Of a stretch of DNA of 64,000 nucleotides, positions 1-7,940 are shown piece by piece. The notes beneath the pieces were generated by a model, which saw only the letters and a program-made list of their open reading frames with translations, did not search any database and had not been told where the DNA came from. Each line of letters starts with the position of its first letter. Position 1 is the first letter of the stretch. This DNA comes from CAVQJU01 sp963712905 (GTDB lineage: Bacteria; Acidobacteriota; Vicinamibacteria; Vicinamibacterales; CAVVIG01): contig CAVQJU010000004.1 of NCBI GenBank assembly GCA_963712905.1, forward strand, positions 186,001 to 250,000. Direction: 5' to 3'. A program made the position numbers and the translations under genes.

Positions 1-286
1 CAAGATGGACGTGCGGCCGAAGCGCAAGAGCGTGATGCTCGTCGACGGCGCGCTGTTCATAGAAGCCGAATCGTCCGACCTCGTGCGCGTCGAAGGCGAA
101 TTGTCGAAGCGGCCGTCATTCTGGACGCGCCGCGTCCGCGTGGTTCGCGAGTATGAACGCCTGGAAGGTGTGCACGTCCCGGTGAGCATGAGCTCGACCG
201 CCGACGTCCTGGTCGTGGGCGCCTCGACGTTTTCGATGACCTACCGGTACACCGAGATCAACGGCAAGACCATCCCGGACAAGTAG
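1..286 (+). CDS. C-terminal fragment of an unrecognised, probably envelope-associated protein
   Basis: The reading frame is open from the left edge (codons from base 2) and stops at TAG 284-286, so only about the last 94 residues are present. The ATG at base 5 lies in this frame but is probably internal. The fragment is rich in beta-strand-like segments, with an FWTRRVRVVREYERL stretch and a closing FSMTYRYTEING stretch. Such a tail resembles LolA-like or outer-membrane-lipoprotein-sorting-type proteins, but this is an impression and not a motif match. The stop codon lies at the edge of the cruciform repeat that follows. Function cannot be assigned without the upstream sequence. Confidence 0.5.
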   Translation, partial: KMDVRPKRKSVMLVDGALFIEAESSDLVRVEGELSKRPSFWTRRVRVVREYERLEGVHVPVSMSSTADVLVVGASTFSMTYRYTEINGKTIPDK

Positions 287-337
287 TAGCGCGGGGCTTT
301 CAGCCCCGCGGACGCGGCCCTGAAAGGGCCGCGCTAC
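286..337. repeat. Cruciform palindromic repeat, copy 1; possible bidirectional terminator
   Basis: An outer 9-bp perfect stem (GTAGCGCGG 286-294 with CCGCGCTAC 329-337) encloses two perfect hairpins. These are CGCGGGGCT-ttc-AGCCCCGCG (290-310) and GCGGCCCT-gaa-AGGGCCGC (314-332). It sits between two convergent genes and overlaps the last base of the stop codon of the left one and the 3' end of asnS. A related, less perfect copy lies at 13229-13267, so this is a dispersed element. It may also end transcription from both sides, although there is no T-tract. Confidence 0.75.
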
Positions 338-1630
338 GGATATAGCCGGTACAGCATGCGCGGGTAAGGAATCGTTTCGCGCACGTGCTCGAGCTTGCAG
401 ATCCACGCGACGACCCGTTCGATGCCCATGCCGAAGCCGCCGTGCGGGACCGTGCCGTATCGCCGGAGATCCACGTACCATTCGAACGCTTCCTGCGGCA
501 GGTCGTGCTCCTTGATGCGCTGCAGCAGCAGATCGAGATCCGCCAGGCGTTCCCCGCCTCCCACGATTTCGCCGTAGCCCTCGGGCGCCAGGATATCGAC
601 GCCCAGGGCGACGTCCGGCCGGGCCGGATCGGGCTTCATGTAGAACGCCTTCACGGCGGACGGGATAGCGATGCACCATCACGGGCCGGTCGTACTGCTC
701 CGACAGCATCGTCTCGTCCGGGCCGCCGAAATCGCCGCCCCAGGTGATCGGCAGCCCGCGAGCCTGCAGCGACGCCACCGCGTCGTCGTACGAGATTCGC
801 GGAAACGGTTTCTGGACCGACTCGAGCTTCGAGATGTCGCGTTCGAGGACCGTCAGCTCCCGCCGCCGCTTCTCGAGCACGCGGCCGACCACCGAGACGA
901 TCAGGTCTTCGGCGAGATCCATGACGTCGTTCAGATCCGCGAACGCCACTTCGGGCTCGACCATCCAGAACTCGGTGAGGTGGCGGCGCGTCTTCGATTT
1001 TTCGGCGCGGAACGTCGGGCCGAAGCAGTACACGCGGCCGAGCGCCATCGCGTTGGCTTCGTTGTAGAGCTGGCCGCTCTGCGTCAGGTAGGCCGTCGTT
1101 TCGTCGAAGTACTGCGCCGGAAACAGCGTCGTCGTCCCTTCGCACGCGGCGGGCGTGAAGATGGGCGTGTCGGCGAGGATGAAACCGCGATTGTTGAAGA
1201 AGTCGCGGACGGCGTTGATGATCTCGTGGCGCACGCGGAGGATCGCCTGCTGGCGCTCGCTGCGAATCCAGAGGTGGCGGCGATCGAGCAGGTAATCCAC
1301 GCCGTGTTCCTTGGGCGTGATGGGGTAGTCGTGGGACGCGCCCAGGACCTCGAGCGTCGCGACGTCGATCTCGTAGCCGCTCGGCGCGCGCTTGTCGGCG
1401 CGGGCGGCGCCCGTCACGACGACGGAGGTCTCCTGGGAGAGATGATCGGCGGCCTTGAACACCTCGTCGCCGACGGCCGCCTTGGACATCACCGCCTGGA
1501 TGAACCCGGATCCGTCGCGCAGCGTCAGGAAGTGAATCTTGCCGCTCGAGCGCCGGTTGTGCAGCCACCCCTTGATCGTGACCGTCTCGCCCTCGTGCTT
1601 TCCGATGTCCTCGATGTAGACGTGCATCAT
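334..1630 (-). CDS. asnS: Asparaginyl-tRNA synthetase, with a single-base frameshift
   Basis: Class II aminoacyl-tRNA synthetase charging tRNA-Asn. An N-terminal OB-fold anticodon-binding domain (GWLHNRRSSGKIHFLTLRDG) comes first. The catalytic core follows, with motif 2 (FGPTFRAEKSKTRRHLTEF) and the C-terminal motif 3 (GGFGMGIERVVAW). The frame breaks near 662-664: upstream it reads HRYP, and downstream it resumes as SAVKAFYMKP one base later. Removing one base of a CCC run (minus strand) restores a continuous 431-residue protein of normal length. The gene is essential in most bacteria, so a sequencing error is more likely than a pseudogene. The start codon pair ATGATG overlaps the stop of the upstream sugar isomerase. 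The second ATG (1627) has slightly better ribosome-binding spacing. Confidence 0.93.
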
Positions 1631-2490
1631 GCCCTCTGGCCTTTGCCCTCGGCCTTCATCATGTTTTCCATCCGCCGTCTGACGTCGCGTGCCCTGGCCA
1701 GCGTGTCCCTGCTGCGGCCGCGCGAGGCAGCCTCGAAGATCAGGGCGCCGTCGTATCCGACCTTCTGCAGCGCGGTCATGGCCGCCGGCCAGTCGATCGT
1801 GCCCTCGAACGGCATGAGGTGATCGTCGGCGCGACCGTGATTATCGTGTACATGGACGGAGGCCAGGTGCCCCGATACGACTTCGATCGCGTCAACGAGG
1901 TCGCCGTCGAGGTGGGCATGGCCGAGATCGAGGCAGATGCTGATCTCGGCAGATTCGAGGTCCTCCTCCGCGAGATTCACGAGCGAGCCCGGTCGCGACA
2001 GGTCGTTCGGAATGACCTCGACCGCGAGGCGGACGCCGAGCGGTTCGGCCATTTCGAACAGCGTCTCGAGGCTGCGGCGGGCAGCATCGCGGTTGCTGCC
2101 GCCGAAGCCCTTGTGCGTGCGCGGCCAGCCCAGGTGGACGACGAACACCTTCATCGGAATGCGCCGTGCGATCTGAAGGGCGCGCTCGACCTCGGCCATG
2201 GCCAGCGCCCGTGCCTTGCCGTCGGCGCTGGCGATCGACATGTACTCGCCCGGCCGGCCGGCGGCCGGATCGCTGACGGGCGCGTGCACGCTGTGCAGCT
2301 CGAGCCGGGCCTCGGCGAGCCACTGCTGCAGGTCGGCGACGACCGACGGGTTGTGGTAATCGAGGTGGGTCCGTGCGGCGAACACCTCCACGGTTTCGAA
2401 GCCGTGGGCGGCGATCTCGAACACGTGGTCGCGCGTGAGTCGCTGATGGCGGTAGAGACGCGTCGAGACGCCGAACTGTCGCTGGACCAC
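1627..2490 (-). CDS. Sugar phosphate isomerase/epimerase family protein (xylose isomerase-like TIM barrel)
   Basis: 287 residues with the pattern of the AP-endonuclease-2 / xylose-isomerase-like TIM barrel superfamily. Metal-binding-type segments are visible: ELHSVHAP, FVVHLGWP, LAVEVIPND, ICLDLGHAH, SVHVHDNHG and GALIFEAA. These His, Glu and Asp residues fit the divalent-metal site at the barrel mouth. The substrate cannot be told from sequence; family members isomerise sugars or inositols or cleave abasic DNA. It follows the AmgK/MurU-like genes and overlaps asnS by four bases, so it is probably translated in the same operon. It could act in cell-wall sugar metabolism, but that is inference from neighbours only. 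Confidence 0.75.
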   Translation of the reverse strand: MVQRQFGVSTRLYRHQRLTRDHVFEIAAHGFETVEVFAARTHLDYHNPSVVADLQQWLAEARLELHSVHAPVSDPAAGRPGEYMSIASADGKARALAMAEVERALQIARRIPMKVFVVHLGWPRTHKGFGGSNRDAARRSLETLFEMAEPLGVRLAVEVIPNDLSRPGSLVNLAEEDLESAEISICLDLGHAHLDGDLVDAIEVVSGHLASVHVHDNHGRADDHLMPFEGTIDWPAAMTALQKVGYDGALIFEAASRGRSRDTLARARDVRRRMENMMKAEGKGQRA

Positions 2491-2580
2491 GAGAGCCCAA
2501 TTCTAGCGCGGGTAGCGCGGTCAGGCTGCCAGCAGCCCACCGCGTCCGCGATGGACTGAACGGGCCTCCGCGCTTCGAAC

Positions 2581-3594
2581 TTACGCCAACTCGGAAATGT
2601 GCGCCGCGAGCAGCTCGTGAAGGCGGACGAACCGCGGGTAACTGGCAAGGTTGGCGCGCACATACGCGAGCGTGCGAGGCATGTACTGAATGTAAGCGGG
2701 ATTTGCACGCGCGCCTGCCTGGTTGCCGAACGTGCCGAGGGCCTTGAGGTTGCGCTGGACGGCCATGAGATCGAACCGGCGGCGGAACTGACGCGCGTCG
2801 GGTCCGCCCGCGAGCGACAGGTAGTGCCCCATCAAACCCTCGAGCGCGGCGTCGTCGATGTCGATGTACGAATCGCGCAGCAGCGAGGCGAGGTCGTAGG
2901 TGTCCGGCCCCATCCGCGCATCCTGGAAGTCGATGACGAACAGCCCGCCGTCGTGCACCATCAGATTCCGGCTGTGGTAATCCCGATGGCACAGCACGCG
3001 CGGCTCGGCGGCCAGCTCGCCGGCGATCGCCTTCCACTCGCCGGACAGCGCCGAGCGTTCGGCCGGCGGCAGGACGGCGCGGCGATAGCCCTCCACGAAA
3101 TGGGTGACGAAGAAGTCGAGCTCCCACGTCAGCTTCTCGACGTCGAAGGCCAGTTGGTACGGCGTGCACGCCGCGGAAGCGAGCTCCGCTCCCCGCCGCT
3201 GGAGACGCACGATGAACTCGATGGCTTCGTGATAGAGCCGCGTGTGTGCCTGCACGCCTCCGGCGCCGAGATGTGCCTGCAGCGTGATGTCGCCGAGATC
3301 CTGCAGCGCCAGAATCCCGAGGGGATCGGAATGCCCCAGGATGGCCGGCACCGGCAGCGGCATCCGGCGGAGCAGATCCGACACTTCGACGAAGGGAAGC
3401 GCCGTGTACTCAATCGGGCCTTCGTGCAGCGCGAGAACGATCGGAGATCCGGCCGACGGGACCACGCGGAAGTACCGCCGGGTCGACGCGTCGCCGGTGA
3501 GCGCCACGACTTCGTGATCCGGTGTGACCAATCGAGTCTGGCTCAGGAACTGGTCGATGCGGCGTCGGTCCGCGGCGGCGCGCTCGTCGCTCAT
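2581..3594 (-). CDS. amgK: AmgK-like sugar kinase (aminoglycoside-phosphotransferase fold)
   Basis: 337 residues with the kinase-like APH fold. The start is the ATG at 3594, overlapping the stop of the upstream nucleotidyltransferase (ATGA). Visible motifs are LTGDASTRRYFRV near the N-terminus, ALQDLGD, the catalytic loop LCHRDYHSRNLMV (HxDxxxxN) and the metal-binding VIDFQDAR. The GDASTRRYFR signature with the adjacent MurU-like gene matches N-acetylmuramate/N-acetylglucosamine anomeric kinases (AmgK). In Pseudomonas these make MurNAc-1-phosphate for peptidoglycan recycling that bypasses fosfomycin-sensitive de novo synthesis. The substrate is inferred from pairing and motif. Another sugar-1-kinase activity remains possible. 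Confidence 0.7.
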   Translation of the reverse strand: MSDERAAADRRRIDQFLSQTRLVTPDHEVVALTGDASTRRYFRVVPSAGSPIVLALHEGPIEYTALPFVEVSDLLRRMPLPVPAILGHSDPLGILALQDLGDITLQAHLGAGGVQAHTRLYHEAIEFIVRLQRRGAELASAACTPYQLAFDVEKLTWELDFFVTHFVEGYRRAVLPPAERSALSGEWKAIAGELAAEPRVLCHRDYHSRNLMVHDGGLFVIDFQDARMGPDTYDLASLLRDSYIDIDDAALEGLMGHYLSLAGGPDARQFRRRFDLMAVQRNLKALGTFGNQAGARANPAYIQYMPRTLAYVRANLASYPRFVRLHELLAAHISELA

Positions 3595-4514
3595 CGCGGG
3601 GTCACATGCAGTTGCGGGCCGTCGCCGGTGATGATTGCCCGGCGATACACGGCTCCTGCCGGAATCTGAACGCGATCGGTCACGATGCACTCCTCCACGA
3701 TCGCGCCTGCACCAATCTCGACGTCGTCCCACAGGATCGATTGCGTCACCCGGGCGCCGGACGCGACGCGGGTCCCGCGTCCGTACGCCTCTTCCGGCGG
3801 CCTGCCGGCCAGGCACTCGAATGACGTGGTCCAGTAGTCGTTCGGCGTGCCGATGTCCTGAAGTGCGGCCTCGCAGAAAAACCCCTGGATGCATCCCGGC
3901 TTCGCCTCGAGCAGCCGGTTGTACGTGTCGCCCACGGACTTGAGCGGCTCACCATCTGGAAGCGACGCGAACGCTTCAGCCCGCGCGACCTGCACGCCGA
4001 CGAAGAGATGCGAGCCTTCAGCGCCTGCGCCGCGCGGCGCAAAACCCGTCACGCGGCCGCCGTCGCGGGTCAGCACACCGCCGTACTTCTGCGGCTCGCG
4101 ATTGGGCGCAAGCGCCAGCGTCACGAGCGCGCCGGAGCCCTCGTGCGCGGCCGCCAGCGCGTTGACGTCGACGTCGGTCAGCGTGTCGCCGTTGACGATG
4201 AAGAAGGTGCCGGCGCCGATCGTGGGCAGCGCGTGCCTGGGCCCGCCGGCGCTGCCGAGGACCTTCGGTTGTTCCCATGAATACCGGACGCGCGCGCCGA
4301 GATCGCGGCCGTCTCCGACCGCGGCCGTCAGCGTGTGGGGAAGATGGTGGAGGTTGAGGACGAGGTCGCCGACGCCCTGTCCGGCGAGCCACCGGATGAT
4401 CCGCCGCGCGAGAGGTTCGCCCGCGACAGGGATCGCGGGCTTGGCGCGGACCGACGTCAGAGGTTGCAGGCGCGTGCCGAGGCCGGCGGTGAGGACGAGC
4501 GCGTGAGAGACCAT
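3591..4514 (-). CDS. murU: MurU-like sugar-1-phosphate nucleotidyltransferase with C-terminal beta-helix
   Basis: 307 residues. The N-terminal nucleotidyltransferase signature is AGLGTRLQPLT followed by KPAIPVAGEPL, and the metal-binding segment is FFIVNGDTLTDVD. The last ~70 residues (ARVTQSILWDDVEIGAGAIVEE...) are hexapeptide-like, forming a left-handed beta-helix tail. MurU of pseudomonads lacks this tail, so this protein is longer than the founding member and could instead make a GDP- or UDP-hexose. The overlapping AmgK-like kinase downstream argues for MurNAc-1-P uridylyltransferase. Together they would convert recycled MurNAc to UDP-MurNAc. Family assignment is firm; substrate is moderate. 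Confidence 0.65.
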   Translation of the reverse strand: MVSHALVLTAGLGTRLQPLTSVRAKPAIPVAGEPLARRIIRWLAGQGVGDLVLNLHHLPHTLTAAVGDGRDLGARVRYSWEQPKVLGSAGGPRHALPTIGAGTFFIVNGDTLTDVDVNALAAAHEGSGALVTLALAPNREPQKYGGVLTRDGGRVTGFAPRGAGAEGSHLFVGVQVARAEAFASLPDGEPLKSVGDTYNRLLEAKPGCIQGFFCEAALQDIGTPNDYWTTSFECLAGRPPEEAYGRGTRVASGARVTQSILWDDVEIGAGAIVEECIVTDRVQIPAGAVYRRAIITGDGPQLHVTPR

Positions 4515-4519
4515 CCGCG

Positions 4520-5077
4520 TCAGTCGGCGTCGAACAGCATGTCGCGGGCCGGCAGGCCGCGCTGCCCGCAGTATTGGACGAACAACCCTCGATACGATTC
4601 CAGCACGTAGTCGGCGGGCCCGCGGCCGAGCCTCACCGCGACGCGGTCGATGCCCGCTTCGCCGCCCTCGATCTCGACGAACACGCCAACGGGCGTCTCG
4701 TCGATGGCCACCGTGCAGTCGTCGAGGGAAAACTCCTCGCGGTACTTCTGGTAGCGAAACCAGACGCGGAATCCCAGTTCCTCGAAGATGTGCAGCAGCA
4801 GGTGGCCGTCGCCGACGACCGTCTCGAGCTCCTCTCGTAATTTCATGCGAGCGGGCTGCACGGGGCCCTTGAACGTCAACAGGCTCCGGCCGCCGTCCAC
4901 GCGGACCCGCAGCGCGGACCGGCGCCCGCGCAAGTCTTCGGCGGTCGTGTCGAGCAGCGAGTCGTCCTGAAGCCGCCGCCCGTGGACGGGAGTCGCGCCG
5001 GTGGCCATGACGGCCAGGCGGGCGGCGTCGGCGCTCTCGAATCGCAACTTCACCTCGCGCTCGAGGGGCCCTGACAT
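4520..5077 (-). CDS. CYTH domain protein (class IV adenylate cyclase / thiamine triphosphatase-like)
   Basis: 185 residues forming one CYTH domain. The defining EREVKLRF (ExExK) motif lies at residues 6-13. Downstream are alternating basic and acidic strands: LRVRVDGGRSLLTFKGP, KLREELETVV, WFRYQKYREEF and VFVEIEGGE. The fold is a tunnel that binds triphosphates with divalent metals. Members include inorganic triphosphatases, thiamine-triphosphatases and class IV adenylate cyclases, and sequence alone does not separate these. It ends six bases before the MurU-like start, so it is likely cotranscribed. A link to sugar activation is not obvious. Confidence 0.8.
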   Translation of the reverse strand: MSGPLEREVKLRFESADAARLAVMATGATPVHGRRLQDDSLLDTTAEDLRGRRSALRVRVDGGRSLLTFKGPVQPARMKLREELETVVGDGHLLLHIFEELGFRVWFRYQKYREEFSLDDCTVAIDETPVGVFVEIEGGEAGIDRVAVRLGRGPADYVLESYRGLFVQYCGQRGLPARDMLFDAD

Positions 5078-5091
5078 GTCCGCCTATTCTA

Positions 5092-5125
5092 GGGCAGGCA
5101 GGGCAGGCGGGGCAGGCGGGTCAGG
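5092..5125. repeat. Short 9-bp tandem repeat
   Basis: Three consecutive copies of GGGCAGGC plus A or G (5092-5100, 5101-5109, 5110-5118) are followed by a partial copy. The array fills the space between the CYTH gene start and the methyltransferase stop and includes that stop codon. It is probably replication slippage. Confidence 0.6.
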
Positions 5126-6269
5126 TGACCCGCACGCGGAATGAGCAGCCGGCCAGAACGGGCGAGCCGACGCCCTTGCCGAAGATCATGACTTTGTGGG
5201 TGCTGCCCAGGCCGCCGGGCATCAGCAGCGTCTTCAGCGCCAGGCGGCGCTTCAGGTCACCCGCGTCGATCGCGGCCGCGCCGAGGCCCATGAGGAAGTA
5301 GGTTTGATCGAGGAACCCGATGGTCGTCAGGCCGGCGGCTTCGCCTGCCATGCGCAGGCCGGTGAAGTCCACGTGGGCCGTGATGTCCTGTTCGCCGGCA
5401 TCCTCGAGCCAGGCCGGGGCGTCCGCCGGGCGCTCGGGTCCGGCCATCGTGTGTCGTGAGAACGTCGTCAGCGTTCCGCCGGCGTGCGTGACCGAGTACA
5501 GCTCGCGCGCCTCGTGCCCGTAGTCGATGACGATGATGAAGCCGCGCGTCAGCCGGCGGGCGGCGGCTTGAATCCACTCCGTGGCGCGGAGGTTGATTTC
5601 GCCCCGCCATCCCGGCTCGAGCGTCACGCCGAGTCGCTCGAGGTACGCGGCGAGCTCGGGCGTCGACGGCGGGCCCTCGACGGCGCGCAGCGAGCCGGAC
5701 GAGCCTTCGACGTAGATCTCGCGCAGGCCGTCGCCGCGCATCACGACCTGGTGAACCGGCAGCGCGTCGAGCAGTTCGTTGGCGAACAGGATGCCTTCGA
5801 AGGACGCCGGCAGCTCCGCGGACGAGGACCCGAGCCGCCCGGCCATGGCCTCGAGCACTTCGTGCTGGCCCGCCCGCGCCACAGGGCTGGCCTCGACAAG
5901 GTGAAGGCGGATGCGGTCGTAGAACGACGGATCGCGGCGTCGCGCGGCCCGCAGGATGTCGGCGGACAGCCGTCCGTTGCCTGCGGCGGCCTCCACGAGA
6001 TCCACGACGTTGAACGCAGAGTCCGCAGAGGTCGCAGAGCTACTGATCTCTGGAGACCCTGAGAATTTCTCAGTGTGCTTTGCGTGCTCTGCGTTGTACG
6101 TCGTAAGGATGTCCGCCATCTGGGCGAACTGGACTTCGAGCAGCTCGCCGAACACCGGTCCGACGTCGACGCTGGTGAAGAAATCGCCCGCGCGGCCCGA
6201 TCGCTGGGCGGCGCGGGCGTAGTAGCCGGTCTCCGGGTGGTAGAGCGCGAGATCCATGAACGCGGCCAC
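5121..6269 (-). CDS. SAM-dependent methyltransferase, MidA/NDUFAF7 family, carrying an in-frame repeat insertion
   Basis: 382 residues from the GTG at 6269. The family N-terminus (FMDLALYHPETGYYARA...GDFFTSVDVGPVFGELL) and the SAM-binding segment LVEAAAGNGRLSADIL are clear, as are the later FANELLDALPVH and FIIVIDYGHEARELY. Mitochondrial NDUFAF7 dimethylates an arginine in complex I; bacterial substrates are mostly unknown. Homology-like sequence (LLPYIRERGPLTVAAF) continues upstream of the GTG without an obvious start, so the true N-terminus may overlap the htrA stop. Between QMADIL and LVEAAAGNG lie about 35 extra residues encoded by a palindromic repeat (6004-6104). These are rich in Ser, Ala, Thr and Glu and foreign to the family. 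The frame stays open through the insert. Confidence 0.8.
   Translation of the reverse strand: MAAFMDLALYHPETGYYARAAQRSGRAGDFFTSVDVGPVFGELLEVQFAQMADILTTYNAEHAKHTEKFSGSPEISSSATSADSAFNVVDLVEAAAGNGRLSADILRAARRRDPSFYDRIRLHLVEASPVARAGQHEVLEAMAGRLGSSSAELPASFEGILFANELLDALPVHQVVMRGDGLREIYVEGSSGSLRAVEGPPSTPELAAYLERLGVTLEPGWRGEINLRATEWIQAAARRLTRGFIIVIDYGHEARELYSVTHAGGTLTTFSRHTMAGPERPADAPAWLEDAGEQDITAHVDFTGLRMAGEAAGLTTIGFLDQTYFLMGLGAAAIDAGDLKRRLALKTLLMPGGLGSTHKVMIFGKGVGSPVLAGCSFRVRVT
6004..6104. repeat. Palindromic repeat inserted in frame within a coding sequence
   Basis: The terminal arms ACGACGTTGAACGCAGAG (6004-6021) and CTCTGCGTTGTACGTCGT (6087-6104) are inverted complements with two mismatches of 18. 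The same arms bound an intergenic element at 24549-24639. Here the whole element is translated as part of the MidA-like methyltransferase (residues roughly from TTYNAEHAK to SADSAFNVV). Confidence 0.85.
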
Positions 6270-6313
6270 GGTGAGCGGGCCGCGTTCACGGATATAGGGG
6301 AGCAGGTCCGTCG

Positions 6314-7930
6314 CTATTCCTTCTTGACGGTGACGAACACTTCGCCGTCGCCACGCCAGATGAGAATCTGCGCGATGCGGCCCGACGCGACGGTCTGCAG
6401 CTCGCGCGCCGCGTCGCTGGCGCTTGCGACCGGCTTGCGGTTCACCGAGAGGATGATGTCGCCGGCGCGGAGGAGGCCGGCCGACGGCCCGTCGGGATCC
6501 ACCTCGGTCACGAGGGCTCCCGTCCTGCCCGAGGGCAGTTGCTGACGGCGCGAGATCTGCGGCGTCACGTTGCCGAGCGTCAGGCCGAAGCCGCCGCCCT
6601 GCTGGGTCTCCGGAATCGGGTTGGCCTCGGACCGCGTGGAGCGCTGGCTCTGCTGCTCGGCGTCGAGATCCAGCTGATCGACCGTCACGTTCAGCGTTCG
6701 CTCCTGCTTGTTGCGCAGGACCTTCACGGGCACCGAGGTCCCGGGCTTGGTCGCGATCACCATCTTGACGAGATCGTCGCGATTCGCCACCGGCCGGCCG
6801 TTGTACTCCGTAATCACGTCGCCCGGCTCGATGCCGCCTTTCTGTGCGGCGCCACCGTTGAGCACCGAGCCGACGATCGCGCCGGTGCGCGACTTGAGGC
6901 CGAAGTCCTCGTAGCCCTCGCGCGGCACGGCCGAGACGGTCACGCCGATGCGACCGCGAATCACCTTGCCCTCGCGCAGTTGCGGCAGCAGATCCCGGAC
7001 GGTGTTAATCGGCACGGCGAAGCCAATGCCGATGTTGCCTTCGGTCCGGCCGTTGCTGATGATGGCCGTGTTGATGCCGATCACCTCGCCCCGGATGTTC
7101 AGCAGCGGCCCGCCCGAGTTGCCCGGGTTGATTGCGGCATCGGTCTGCAGCATCTCGTTCGATCGCCCGTCGGTCACCTGGAACGGCCGCTTCGTCGCGC
7201 TGATGACCCCGACGCTGATCGTATGCGCGAGGCTGAACGGGTTGCCGATCGCCATGACCCAGTCGCCAGGCGCCATCTGCGACGAATCGCCGAACTTGGC
7301 TTCCGGCAGCGGTGTGCTGGGCTTGTCGATCAGCTGAATGAGCGCGCTGTCGGTGAGGGCGTCGTGGCCGATCACCTTGGCGCTATAGGTCGTCTCATCG
7401 TCTGCGTAGAGCAGCACGTCGATCTTGATGGCGTCTTCCACGACGTGGTTGTTCGTGAGGATGAGGCCGTCCTTGCTGATGATGAAGCCCGTGCCGGTCG
7501 CGCGGGTGGTGGGCTCGCGCTGGCGGCGCTTGTTGCCTTGACCGTTCTCGTCATTGCCTCCGGGGCCCCCGGGGGCCTGGCCGCCGGGACCGCCGAAGAA
7601 ACGGCGGAGGAAGTCGTCGGGCGCGCCGCCGCCACCGCCGCCGAACAGATCCTCGAGGTCCTGCGCCTTCGCCTTCATCTCGGTCCGGATGTTGACGACC
7701 ATCGGGGCCTGCGCCTTCGCGATGTTCCGGAACGTGTCGGCGCTCAGGGGACCGGTAATCGGCGCGCTGTTCATCGGCGGTATGGCCAGGGATTGGGCCG
7801 ATGACGCGGGCGCCAGATCGAGGCGCGACGCGATGACCATGCCGACTGCCACCGACGCGATCACGATGAGCGGCAGGTAGACCAGCGTCAGCTTCGGCAG
7901 GGAGAACAGGGTGAACTTGCGGGTGGACAT
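6314..7930 (-). CDS. Periplasmic serine protease HtrA/DegQ (Do family)
   Basis: 538 residues. A membrane anchor or signal segment (LVYLPLIVIASVAVGMVIA, about 17-35) is followed by a trypsin-like domain with the complete triad: His162 (TNNHVVED), Asp194 (ALTDSAL) and Ser272 (NPGNSGGPLL). Two PDZ domains follow (GRIGVTVSAVP... from ~335 and LGNVTPQIS... to the end). A Gly/Pro/Asn-rich loop at ~97-135 precedes the protease core. These proteases degrade or refold misfolded envelope proteins. The stop codon of the upstream M24 peptidase forms part of the GGAGGAG ribosome-binding site, so the genes are coupled. Typical length and intact active site make this confident. DegP, DegQ and MucD types cannot be separated. 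Confidence 0.95.
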   Translation of the reverse strand: MSTRKFTLFSLPKLTLVYLPLIVIASVAVGMVIASRLDLAPASSAQSLAIPPMNSAPITGPLSADTFRNIAKAQAPMVVNIRTEMKAKAQDLEDLFGGGGGGAPDDFLRRFFGGPGGQAPGGPGGNDENGQGNKRRQREPTTRATGTGFIISKDGLILTNNHVVEDAIKIDVLLYADDETTYSAKVIGHDALTDSALIQLIDKPSTPLPEAKFGDSSQMAPGDWVMAIGNPFSLAHTISVGVISATKRPFQVTDGRSNEMLQTDAAINPGNSGGPLLNIRGEVIGINTAIISNGRTEGNIGIGFAVPINTVRDLLPQLREGKVIRGRIGVTVSAVPREGYEDFGLKSRTGAIVGSVLNGGAAQKGGIEPGDVITEYNGRPVANRDDLVKMVIATKPGTSVPVKVLRNKQERTLNVTVDQLDLDAEQQSQRSTRSEANPIPETQQGGGFGLTLGNVTPQISRRQQLPSGRTGALVTEVDPDGPSAGLLRAGDIILSVNRKPVASASDAARELQTVASGRIAQILIWRGDGEVFVTVKKE

Positions 7931-7940
7931 CGAACTCCTC

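Noticed and set aside
334..1630. asnS as a pseudogene replaced by the indirect asparaginylation pathway
   Set aside because: Both halves keep all motifs and only one base is extra. A pseudogene would show more changes. The whole genome would be needed to test for GatCAB dependence.
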